Assembly (NCBI GenBank): GCA_007124075.1
Contig: SLFV01000211.1
Coordinates: 1 to 9,633, forward strand
Direction of reading: 5' to 3'
Source: Roseimaritima sp.
GTDB lineage: Bacteria; Planctomycetota; Planctomycetia; Pirellulales; Pirellulaceae
DNA: 9,633 nt
Part shown: piece after piece, positions 1 to 6,237 of the stretch
Layout of the letters: each line of letters begins with the position of its first letter
Numbering within the stretch: the first letter of the stretch is position 1
Notes under the pieces: model-generated
Database searches by the model: none
What the model was told of the DNA's origin: nothing
The model's input: only the letters and a program-made list of their open reading frames with translations
Translations under genes and position numbers: made by a program

Positions 1-1736
1 AATAGCAATGACGGGCTACCGATTTGCAATCGCAAAAACTGTGTGGAATCGCCAAAGGTGTGAATGATCTCCAAGCGATCATTCACTAAGACACTTGGGG
101 GCAATGTCACCTGCAACGTTTGTTCGAAGACATCACCCAGAATGCTCGTAGCAGCAGGTCGGCCGAACTGTCCTGTAATCGCTAGATTTCCGCCGCGGCC
201 CGAAGAGAGCGGCAGGCGCAAATCGGCAGGGAGTTTCGCGTCCCGACGTTTGCGAAAAAATTTCCAGTGCTTCTCCAGCGGATGAAATTCGTCTGCCAGA
301 TCTCCGGTGCTTTCGCTTGGCCCCAGAAACAAAATACCGCCGGTTTTCAGTCCAAAGTGAAACAGCGACAAGGCCTTCTTCTGGGCATTGGGCAGCAGGT
401 AGATTAAGAGGTTGCGACAGGTGATTAATTCCAGTTTGGTAAACGGCGCGTCCTTGATGATGTTGTGTGCAGCAAAGACGACCATGTTTCTCAGTTCCGG
501 CGAAACACGATAACCGTCGTCAGTGGCGATAAAATATTGCTTCAACCGTTGTGGCGTTACCGATGCGACGGCTTCGCGCGTGTAAACCCCAGCAGCAGCG
601 ACCTCCAGCGAACGGGAATGAACATCGGTGGCAAAGATTTTTGCATTTAAATGCTTACCACTTTTGGCGACTTGCTCGTGAATCAAAATTGCCAGCGTGT
701 AGGCCTCCTCGCCAGTCGCACAACCCGCCACCCAAACGCGAAAATCACTTTCATCTTTCGCATCAGCGATCAGTTCCGGCAACACGTCGGTTTCCAGCAA
801 CCGGAACGCTTCGGGGTCTCGAAAAAAACTGGTCACCCCGATCAACAGGTCATGGTACAGCGCGTCCAGTTCACGACTATCATCCTGCAGATCGATCGCG
901 TAGTCCTGCAAACTGGCAATTCGACGCAACTGCAGGCGACGATCGATGCGACGGGCGACGGTGGAAGGTTTGTAATAAGAAAAATCAATGCCGTACGCCC
1001 CTCGCAAAAGGCGAAAGATGGGGTTCATCAAATCGGTATCAGTCACGTCATCTTCGGGTGTCAGCGGATGCTGGACCAACCGCATCAGGGATCTGGGCAT
1101 GTCGCCCGGCGGCAACACCTCGTCAACGATCCCCGTTTCAATCGCGCTTTTGGGCATTCCATCGAATTTCGCAGTTTCGTCGTGCTGAGCAATAACATAG
1201 CCACCCGCTTGATGAACGTCGCGAATCCCACGCGATCCATCACTGCCCGTTCCCGATAGGACGATCGCAACCGATCGCTCTCCCAGATCGCGGCCGAGTG
1301 ATCGAAAGAACTGATCGATTGGCAGTCGCAATTCCTCCCCCGGCTCGCGTTCAGTCAGCAGCAAACGACCGCCGGAAATGATGACCTCTGTTTTTTCAGG
1401 CATCAAAAAAATCTGATTGGCGACCACGGGCATGCCGTCACTAACGATATGAATCGGCATGTCGGTCCACCGCGACAACAGTTCAGCCATCATGCTTTTG
1501 AAGTCAGGGGATAAATGCTGAACCACGACAAATGCCATGCCCGAGCTTTCAGGCATTCGCTTAAAGAACTGCTCCAACGCTTCTAGCCCCCCAGCGGAGG
1601 CCCCAATACCGACGACAAAGGAAGGCCGCGGTCCTGAATCGGTGGACTGCCGGCTTTTCTTCTTTGGAAGCGGAGCGTTTTCGACGGTTTGGTCCACTGG
1701 ATTCGCGTTTTCTAAGGATGATTGCGGTGGATGCAT
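1..1736 (-). CDS. CheB/CheR fusion (protein-glutamate methylesterase / methyltransferase), 3' end outside window
   Basis: The ATG is at 1736-1734 and 578 codons are visible before the left edge; there is no stop in the window, and an in-frame TAG lies upstream of the ATG. Residues about 40-220 form a CheB methylesterase domain without its usual N-terminal receiver: GASAGG with Ser47, QHL with His74 and SGTGSDG with Asp166 give the full Ser-His-Asp triad at normal spacing. Residues about 230-490 form a CheR methyltransferase domain, with SFFRD near 303, the SAM-binding GCATGEE at 338-344 and CRNLLIYL near 438. From about 540 comes the PPSVLVND...IIHTFGD segment that opens the PAS-like part of CheB/CheR fusions. 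Such fusions often continue into PAS and histidine kinase domains, which cannot be checked here. By family it methylates and demethylates glutamates on signalling proteins, in the cytoplasm. It is divergent from the CsrA-REC gene; no strong ribosome-binding site is seen. Confidence 0.95.
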   Translation of the reverse strand, partial: MHPPQSSLENANPVDQTVENAPLPKKKSRQSTDSGPRPSFVVGIGASAGGLEALEQFFKRMPESSGMAFVVVQHLSPDFKSMMAELLSRWTDMPIHIVSDGMPVVANQIFLMPEKTEVIISGGRLLLTEREPGEELRLPIDQFFRSLGRDLGERSVAIVLSGTGSDGSRGIRDVHQAGGYVIAQHDETAKFDGMPKSAIETGIVDEVLPPGDMPRSLMRLVQHPLTPEDDVTDTDLMNPIFRLLRGAYGIDFSYYKPSTVARRIDRRLQLRRIASLQDYAIDLQDDSRELDALYHDLLIGVTSFFRDPEAFRLLETDVLPELIADAKDESDFRVWVAGCATGEEAYTLAILIHEQVAKSGKHLNAKIFATDVHSRSLEVAAAGVYTREAVASVTPQRLKQYFIATDDGYRVSPELRNMVVFAAHNIIKDAPFTKLELITCRNLLIYLLPNAQKKALSLFHFGLKTGGILFLGPSESTGDLADEFHPLEKHWKFFRKRRDAKLPADLRLPLSSGRGGNLAITGQFGRPAATSILGDVFEQTLQVTLPPSVLVNDRLEIIHTFGDSTQFLRLQIGSPSLL

Positions 1737-1750
1737 TTTTTTCGAAAAAA
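1737..1750. repeat. 14-bp perfect AT palindrome at the cheB/cheR start codon
   Basis: Six T, then CG, then six A, directly abutting the ATG of the leftward CheB/CheR gene. On that gene's mRNA it could form a weak U-A hairpin touching the start codon, or on DNA it could be a protein-binding site. It may also be chance in an AT-rich leader. Confidence 0.35.
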
Positions 1751-1839
1751 TTTCTAAAGGCTGGGAATCGGAGGGAAATCGCTATTGCAGCGAGATTCTG
1801 AATGTAGCAAACTTAGGCCCTGGAGATGAGCGACTTCTT

Positions 1840-1851
1840 GGGAAGGATCCC
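1840..1851 (+). promoter_or_regulatory. Small hairpin with AGGA tetraloop
   Basis: GGGA at 1840-1843 pairs with TCCC at 1848-1851 and leaves AGGA in the loop. The stem is only 4 bp, so it is weak by itself. The GGA in the loop is the geometry CsrA prefers. It matters only if the transcript of the CsrA fusion gene starts upstream of it. Confidence 0.2.
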
Positions 1852-1906
1852 GGCGAAAAATTTACGCGAGCGAAAAGGATAGCATCTTCGTTCTTTCCTT
1901 TTTTCT

Positions 1907-1926
1907 CCTGCGGAAGGAAGTGCAGG
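1907..1926 (+). promoter_or_regulatory. Hairpin with two GGA motifs in the loop, candidate CsrA site
   Basis: CCTGC at 1907-1911 pairs perfectly with GCAGG at 1922-1926. The ten-base loop GGAAGGAAGT carries GGA twice (1912-1914 and 1916-1918). This fits the known CsrA rule of an unpaired GGA on a short stem. It lies about 190 bases before the CsrA fusion start codon. Confidence 0.35.
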
Positions 1927-2030
1927 CATCGGGGATCGTAACTTTCCCCCGTGTTTACACAACCAGCAGGGAGGGGTTCTTTAACGCAAGGAGGTCTGGC
2001 TTCTAGGCCGTATTCGTCATCACGGCGGCG

Positions 2031-2050
2031 ATTTTTCCACAGGGAAAAAT
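2031..2050 (+). promoter_or_regulatory. 8-bp perfect hairpin in the CsrA fusion leader
   Basis: ATTTTTCC at 2031-2038 pairs with GGAAAAAT at 2043-2050 around the tetraloop ACAG. A GGA sits at the base of the loop on the 3' arm. It ends 62 bases before the start codon. It could be an RNA structure competing with CsrA binding, or a DNA operator; as a terminator it would be poor, because there is no U tract after the stem. Confidence 0.3.
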
Positions 2051-2100
2051 GTTTGTCGCTGCTGATTTTTGGATCTGGCATGGCAAGACCACCGCAATCT

Positions 2101-2104
2101 GGAG
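2101..2104 (+). promoter_or_regulatory. Ribosome-binding site GGAG that sets the CsrA fusion start
   Basis: GGAG lies 8 bases before the ATG at 2113. It supports that codon over the in-frame GTG at 1951 and ATG at 2080, neither of which would begin the protein with the CsrA N-terminus MLVLSRR. The GGA within it is the kind of site where CsrA classically blocks translation. Confidence 0.6.
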
Positions 2105-2112
2105 ATGTTGCA

Positions 2113-2898
2113 ATGTTGGTGCTATCGCGTCGTCAAGACCAAACCGTCTGCTTTCCAAAGTTAGGCATTGAGGTTCAAGTCATTCGTGCAGGGGGCAAGG
2201 TGGTTCGTTTGGGGGTCACGGCTCCTCCGGAGGTGCTTGTCTTGCGGGGTGAACTGGCCACCGCAACCGATTCACACGGAGAACCAAGCCGAGGCGTTGT
2301 CGCAGCGGACCATGATTCGTTGCGGAATTTCCGCCATGACATTCGTGATCGCTTGAACGTCGTTTGCCTGAGCTTACAAGTGCTGCGCAGTCGTGTCCAA
2401 AATGGGCAAATCGGAGACTTGGAGCGGCTGATCGAACGCGCCTTGAAATCGCTTGGCGAGTTGGACGCGGAACTGGATTCCGTGCCGGTTTCGTCCGTTG
2501 ACTCTGAGTCTCCGCACAACGAGGCCTCGCGAGTCTTAATTGTCGAAGACTCGATGAATGAAGGCCAGTTGTTGGCGGAATATCTGGATAGCCACGGTTT
2601 TGAAACGGCATTGGTCGGAAATGGACGAGAGGCGATCCACCACCTACGTCGGCATGGCAAGCCGGATGTCTTGCTGATCGATATGAATATGCCGACCATG
2701 GACGGCCGGACCACCATTCGTGTGATCCGAGAGCAAGCCGAGTTCGACGGTTTGAGAATGTTTGGTGTAAGCGGTATGACCCGGGAAGAGGCGGGGATTC
2801 CCATCGGACCTGATGGTGTTGATTGCTGGTACACCAAACCGATCAAAGCCCAGCAGTTGGTTCGCGATATCCAAGCTTTCCTGGTACCTGCTCATTGA
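2113..2898 (+). CDS. CsrA - H-box helical segment - receiver (REC) fusion protein
   Basis: 261 residues starting MLVLSRR, the usual beginning of CsrA. Residues 1-50 form a full CsrA/RsmA domain with Leu4, Arg6, GVTAPPEV at 34-41 and Arg45, the equivalent of the RNA-contacting Arg44 of E. coli CsrA. Residues about 67-122 are predicted helical and contain FRHDIRDRLN (His75), which resembles the phospho-accepting H-box of histidine kinases; a second helix follows, but there is no ATP-binding domain. Residues about 140-258 are a complete REC domain: Glu145/Asp146, phospho-acceptor Asp190 in LLIDMNMP, Ser220 and Lys242 in the YTKPI motif. CsrA binds GGA in mRNA leaders and controls translation, acting as a dimer; the kinase-like helices would also dimerise. 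Inference: RNA binding is gated by phosphorylation of Asp190, possibly with relay through His75. The partner kinase is unknown; the divergent CheB/CheR protein is a candidate if it carries a kinase module. Domain calls are firm, the mechanism is not. Confidence 0.9.
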   Translation: MLVLSRRQDQTVCFPKLGIEVQVIRAGGKVVRLGVTAPPEVLVLRGELATATDSHGEPSRGVVAADHDSLRNFRHDIRDRLNVVCLSLQVLRSRVQNGQIGDLERLIERALKSLGELDAELDSVPVSSVDSESPHNEASRVLIVEDSMNEGQLLAEYLDSHGFETALVGNGREAIHHLRRHGKPDVLLIDMNMPTMDGRTTIRVIREQAEFDGLRMFGVSGMTREEAGIPIGPDGVDCWYTKPIKAQQLVRDIQAFLVPAH

Positions 2899-2915
2899 AC
2901 GCCAATGGAGGCGTT
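2898..2915 (+). terminator. Possible weak terminator after the CsrA fusion gene
   Basis: AACGCC at 2898-2903 pairs with GGCGTT at 2910-2915 around a six-base loop, starting on the last base of the stop codon. Only a short GGTTTT run follows ten bases on, so intrinsic termination is uncertain. A second 5-bp stem, AGCCG/CGGCT at 2966-2983, lies further downstream. Confidence 0.25.
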
Positions 2916-3193
2916 CGCCGGTTTTGGTGTTGCAGTTTGACGACGCCCTCGCCGCCCGTAGAATCAGCCGGTCCGTTTCGGCTTGTTCGCGTGTGGCGAT
3001 GGCTTCCTGAACGATCCAGACGGCAACCAGGGGTCCGCGATGTTAAATTGCAATCCCGCAAAATTGCTGCTCTGCTTGCGCATCGTGGGGCGTGCAAAAC
3101 ATTTGTCGTGAAAATAATGGCTCATCCGGCGGAAGGGTGCGCGTAAGGTCTGTCTGGTCCATACCTTCCCGAAACCTCGATGTTCGGTGCGCC

Positions 3194-3231
3194 GCATGCT
3201 ATCACCAGCAGAGCCAGCATGCTTCTGGTGA
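3194..3231 (+). repeat. Two interleaved 7-bp inverted repeats (pseudoknot order)
   Basis: GCATGCT at 3194-3200 is complementary to AGCATGC at 3216-3222, and TCACCAG at 3202-3208 to CTGGTGA at 3225-3231. The arms alternate 1-2-1'-2', the order of an H-type pseudoknot; the two helices could instead form alternatively. GCATGC is its own reverse complement, which makes the first pair less telling. The element sits 81-118 bases before the oxidoreductase start, so it may be a leader structure or a DNA operator. Confidence 0.35.
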
Positions 3232-3253
3232 CTCCCTAGCGACGGATGGGACA

Positions 3254-3267
3254 ACGGCTGAGGCCGT
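3254..3267 (+). promoter_or_regulatory. GC-rich hairpin in the oxidoreductase leader
   Basis: ACGGC at 3254-3258 pairs with GCCGT at 3263-3267 around TGAG, followed by CTTGTT. It resembles a weak terminator or attenuator 45 bases upstream of the flavin oxidoreductase gene. The T run is interrupted, so confidence is low. Confidence 0.25.
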
Positions 3268-3311
3268 CTTGTTGCATAAGTCTCTTCACCCGTTAGCTTA
3301 CCTAATCCTTG

Positions 3312-4769
3312 ATGAATACCTCCTATCGTAAAATCGCGCAGCTGCGCACCGTTGATGATCTGAAATCAAGATTGGTCGAGCTAAACATTGATTTCCCCTG
3401 TGATCCAGAAATTCTCTCGGCGGAGCAGGGTTCGCCCATGGCTCAGACGCTCCGCATCGGCAAGTTGACAGTGGGGAATCGTTGGTGCATTCATCCAATG
3501 GAGGGCTGGGACGCCAACCCTGATGGCTCGCCGTCTTCCTGGACGCTACGACGTTGGCAACGTTTTGGCGAAAGTGGTGCGAAATTGATCTGGGGTGGTG
3601 AAGCAGCGGCGGTTCGTCCTGACGGTCGCGCGAATCCGAATCAGACGTTGGCGCTTGCCTCCAATAAGGATGGACTTGAGCGACTTCGACAGACGCTGGT
3701 CACTGCACATGTCGCCACGACGGGTGATGACAGTGGATTGGTTCTGGGTTTGCAACTGACGCACAGCGGACGCTTTTGTCGGCCTCGGGACAAGCAGCGT
3801 TTTGAACCCCGAATTGCTTACCATCACCCGTTGCTTGATGTACGGTTTGGCATCCGCCCCGAGGACGACTCTGTCGTGTGGACCGATTCGCAATTGGACG
3901 ACCTAGTTGGGGACTATGTCCGCGCCGCGGAACTTGCCCAGGAATGTGGTTATCACTTTGTCGACATCAAAGCCTGCCATGGCTACCTATTACACGAATT
4001 TTTAAGCGCCCACACCCGACCTGGAAAATATGGGGGCGATTATGTCGGGCGGACGCGGTTGCTCAGGACAATCATCCACGAAGTCCGACGAGTTTGCCCT
4101 GAGTTGTTAATCGGCGTACGACTCAGCCTGTTTGACTCGTTGCCCTACGAGGGTGGGCAAGAACCGGGACACCCCGCAGCCTGGGATGCGGACGCCCCAT
4201 ATGTTGCGGCATTTGGTTGCAATCCTGACAACCCGATCGAATTTGACCTAAGCGAACCGCTACTTTTGATCGGTGACCTTGTCGCCGAGGGAATGACGCT
4301 GTTGAATTTAACTGCCGGCAGTCCCTACTACACGCCACACCTGCAGCGACCGGCAATCTTTCCGCCCAGCGATGGGTACTTGCCGCCAGAAGATCCGCTT
4401 GTAGGCGTCGCTAGGCACATCAACGTCACTGCGACTTGCAAACAACATTTCCCAGACCTAGCAATCGTCGGATCGGGATATACCTATCTGCAAGACTATC
4501 TGCCACATGTTGCCCAGGCGACCGTACGGTCAGGGATGGTTGATGCCGTGGGATTGGGACGGATGGTATTGTCGTATCCTCAGCTACCACACGATACCCT
4601 AAGTGGTCGTCCTTGGCAGCGCAAAATGGTTTGCCGAACGTTCAGCGAATGCACGACCGCACCGCGAAACGGTCTGATCAGTGGCTGTTACCCGCTGGAC
4701 GAAGCATATAAGCAATTGCCGGAACGCCAACAGTTAATTCAAATCAAAAAGCGAATGGAATCGCGGTAA
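3312..4769 (+). CDS. NADH:flavin oxidoreductase, old yellow enzyme family
   Basis: 485 residues from ATG 3312; a TTG directly before it at 3309 is also possible, and no clear ribosome-binding site is present. By family it is a cytoplasmic FMN-dependent TIM-barrel reductase using NAD(P)H; the substrate is unknown. Visible family marks in order: an IHPMEG strand at 60-65, LQLTHSGR at 147-154, the active-site loop DIKACHGYLLHEFLS at 218-232, RPGKYGGDY at 236-244, and the C-terminal FMN-phosphate region VGSGYTY and AVGLGRM at 386-418. In classical members the loop reads I-H-x-x-H/N-G-Y-L; here the first His is Lys220 and the second is kept as His223, suggesting altered substrate binding. Cys441, Cys447 and Cys459 near the C-terminus recall the Fe-S cysteines of 2,4-dienoyl-CoA reductase-type enzymes, but one is missing or shifted. 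The usual NAD(P)H/FAD C-terminal domains of that group are absent. It converges with the PQQ gene. Confidence 0.88.
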   Translation: MNTSYRKIAQLRTVDDLKSRLVELNIDFPCDPEILSAEQGSPMAQTLRIGKLTVGNRWCIHPMEGWDANPDGSPSSWTLRRWQRFGESGAKLIWGGEAAAVRPDGRANPNQTLALASNKDGLERLRQTLVTAHVATTGDDSGLVLGLQLTHSGRFCRPRDKQRFEPRIAYHHPLLDVRFGIRPEDDSVVWTDSQLDDLVGDYVRAAELAQECGYHFVDIKACHGYLLHEFLSAHTRPGKYGGDYVGRTRLLRTIIHEVRRVCPELLIGVRLSLFDSLPYEGGQEPGHPAAWDADAPYVAAFGCNPDNPIEFDLSEPLLLIGDLVAEGMTLLNLTAGSPYYTPHLQRPAIFPPSDGYLPPEDPLVGVARHINVTATCKQHFPDLAIVGSGYTYLQDYLPHVAQATVRSGMVDAVGLGRMVLSYPQLPHDTLSGRPWQRKMVCRTFSECTTAPRNGLISGCYPLDEAYKQLPERQQLIQIKKRMESR

Positions 4770-4776
4770 CTCGAAT

Positions 4777-4793
4777 CGCGACGGCATGTCGTG
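4777..4793. terminator. Possible shared hairpin between converging genes
   Basis: In the 32-bp gap between two facing stop codons, CGCGAC at 4777-4782 pairs with GTCGTG at 4788-4793 (one G-U pair) around GGCAT. A bidirectional terminator would fit the position, but there is no clear T tract on either side. Confidence 0.25.
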
Positions 4794-4801
4794 CGCTACG
4801 T

Positions 4802-6076
4802 TCATTCTTCAATCCGATAAATCGCGGTCTCCGTCCGGATAAAAATCGCTTTGTCCGCCACGGCTGGCGAAGCTAACACTGCTTCCTGGAGGTCATTGGT
4901 GGCTAGTTTTTGAAACTGTCGTGTCGCGGCAACAACCGTGGTCACTCCTTCCTCGCTGGTAAAGTACAACCGGCCCGCAACCAAAATCGGAGACGCGGAG
5001 TAATTTCCCCCCAATCGCTGGCGCCACACAACGTCACCCGAATTCGCGTCGATACAAAGGGCAATGCCATCGTCGCTGATCAAAAAAACCAAATCGTCCC
5101 AAGCGATTAACGAAGGCGTCTTTGGGATCCCCCGCTGAAGTTGCCAGGCAATCTGAGTCTGGGTGATGTCTCCTGTGCCTTGCGGATCAATCGCCAACAG
5201 CGTGGTCGGTCCAAATCCAGTCGTAACCAACACTCGTCCCTGGCTGAATACCGGTTTGGGAACAACCGAGTATCCATCGTAGCGGACCCACCAACGCAGG
5301 TCTCCCGTTGCCGGGTCCAAAGCGACGACACAATCGCTGCCCGGAGCAATCACCAATGAACCGGTGGCTGACTTAAAAACACTGGGGGTGGCGAATGAGA
5401 ACTTCCGCGATGCTTCGACCGGCCGATCGGTGCGCCAAAGCTGTTTTCCCGAAACTGCATCCAGCCCCACAACGTATGGCTGTTCGGCACCGTCACAGGT
5501 AAATATCAACACCCCGCCCACCAACACGGGTGACCCTCCATTGCCATGCACCGGAGAGTATTGATTGTCACGATTAACCCATAGGATTTTGCCCTGCCGG
5601 TCCGTGCACACGGTGCCTTGGTGTCCAAAATGAACAAACACTCTCTCGGGTGTCAGCAGTGGTGTCGGACTGGCGTGCGAATTTTTCTTATGGATATCGG
5701 GGGCGTCTTCCGCCTGTTGCAGCAGCGGGTACACCCCTAGTAGACGACCGTTTTCGGCATCGAGTCTCAACAGGGACAGCTCCAGCGTTGCCTGTTCGCG
5801 TTGGTCCGCCTGGATCGCGGCGGATAAATAAACGACGCCACCACCGACCACTGGCGAAGACCAACCATGCCCCGGCAGTTCCGTTCGCCAACGAACGTTT
5901 GTCTCACGGTCCCATCGCAAAGCGACGGATTGAACCTCCGCGATGCCATCACCTGCGGGTCCGCGAAATTCAGGCCACGGGTCCTCCGCAGTGACTGGCG
6001 GGGACAGGAACGCAACGCCCATCAAAATCATCGCGATTGCGGTCGTCCCGCATCCCCCGTCACCGAGCGAGCGCAT
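4802..6076 (-). CDS. Secreted PQQ-like beta-propeller repeat protein
   Basis: From ATG 6076 this is 424 residues and begins with a good signal peptide: a short N-region, a hydrophobic stretch AIAMILMGVAFL and a cleavage-like PVTA-ED site near residue 30. The mature part starts WPEFRGPAGDG, the entry signature of many planctomycete PQQ-repeat proteins. Propeller blades are marked by repeated [VIL]-x-[AG]-LD-x-x-[TS]-G-x-x-x-W units, for example GLDAVSGKQLW, ALDPATGDLRW and CIDANSGDVVW. It probably acts outside the cytoplasmic membrane; no enzyme activity can be inferred, and BamB-like scaffolding is one alternative. Earlier in-frame starts exist (ATG 6169, ATG 6187, GTG 6235, the last just past the ABC stop), giving up to 477 residues; none has a clear ribosome-binding site, so the start is uncertain. 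If 6076 is right, 161 bp separate it from the ABC gene. Confidence 0.85.
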   Translation of the reverse strand: MRSLGDGGCGTTAIAMILMGVAFLSPPVTAEDPWPEFRGPAGDGIAEVQSVALRWDRETNVRWRTELPGHGWSSPVVGGGVVYLSAAIQADQREQATLELSLLRLDAENGRLLGVYPLLQQAEDAPDIHKKNSHASPTPLLTPERVFVHFGHQGTVCTDRQGKILWVNRDNQYSPVHGNGGSPVLVGGVLIFTCDGAEQPYVVGLDAVSGKQLWRTDRPVEASRKFSFATPSVFKSATGSLVIAPGSDCVVALDPATGDLRWWVRYDGYSVVPKPVFSQGRVLVTTGFGPTTLLAIDPQGTGDITQTQIAWQLQRGIPKTPSLIAWDDLVFLISDDGIALCIDANSGDVVWRQRLGGNYSASPILVAGRLYFTSEEGVTTVVAATRQFQKLATNDLQEAVLASPAVADKAIFIRTETAIYRIEE

Positions 6077-6237
6077 CCACAACCAGGCATGAACTCGCAA
6101 ACCTGGGCCCCCTTTGCGGAGCGGAAGATTCGCTTGCTGGATTTTCAGTCTATGACTTGCGATTGGCATTGGGAGCAGGTGCGTCATTGATTTGCTCTGC
6201 GGAGAAGGGAGTAAGAATTCTAGAGTCCCAAACACGA

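Larger units (their letters stand above)
1822..2104 (+). promoter_or_regulatory. GGA-rich leader upstream of the CsrA fusion gene, candidate CsrA target region
   Basis: The divergent spacer 1737-2112 holds no convincing gene. Its plus strand carries GGA at 1822, 1841, 1845, 1877, 1912, 1916, 1933, 1970, 1990, 2043, 2071 and 2101, the last forming the ribosome-binding site. About four would be expected by chance in this length at even base composition. GGA is the known core of CsrA binding sites, best presented in hairpin loops. AAGGAGG at 1988-1994 looks like a strong Shine-Dalgarno sequence but has no start codon after it, so a binding role is worth considering. I could not call a promoter, so which of these sites are transcribed is unknown. 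The regulatory role is inference. Confidence 0.35.
2899..3311. other. 413-bp intergenic region with no convincing gene
   Basis: Overlapping short frames exist on both strands, but none has a recognisable domain, plausible composition or ribosome-binding site. I see no tRNA cloverleaf or mobile-element end. The stretch has several inverted repeats: stems near 2898-2915, 2966-2983, 3194-3231 and 3254-3267. It may hold the terminator of the CsrA fusion gene plus the promoter and leader of the flavin oxidoreductase gene, or an unannotated small RNA. Confidence 0.5.

Noticed and set aside
551..1259. Rightward frames of about 200 residues
   Set aside because: They lie antisense to the clearly coding CheB/CheR gene and show no domain; typical shadows of a GC-rich coding strand.
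1782..2081. 99-residue leftward frame in the divergent spacer
   Set aside because: No ribosome-binding site, no domain, and composition like non-coding sequence; it covers the likely promoter region of both flanking genes.
1951..2112. N-terminal 54-residue extension of the CsrA fusion (GTG start at 1951)
   Set aside because: The extension has no recognisable features, whereas ATG 2113 has a GGAG site 8 bases upstream and starts exactly at the conserved CsrA N-terminus.
2175..2846. 223-residue leftward frame
   Set aside because: Antisense to the CsrA-REC gene, whose conserved motifs fix the true strand.
2964..3254. 96-residue leftward frame in the spacer before the oxidoreductase
   Set aside because: No recognisable family, no ribosome-binding site, no hydrophobic or domain pattern; competing frames of similar length overlap it on the other strand.
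6077..6235. N-terminal extension of the PQQ protein to GTG 6235
   Set aside because: It would put the signal peptide more than 50 residues inside the protein. Not fully excluded, since no candidate start has a clear ribosome-binding site.
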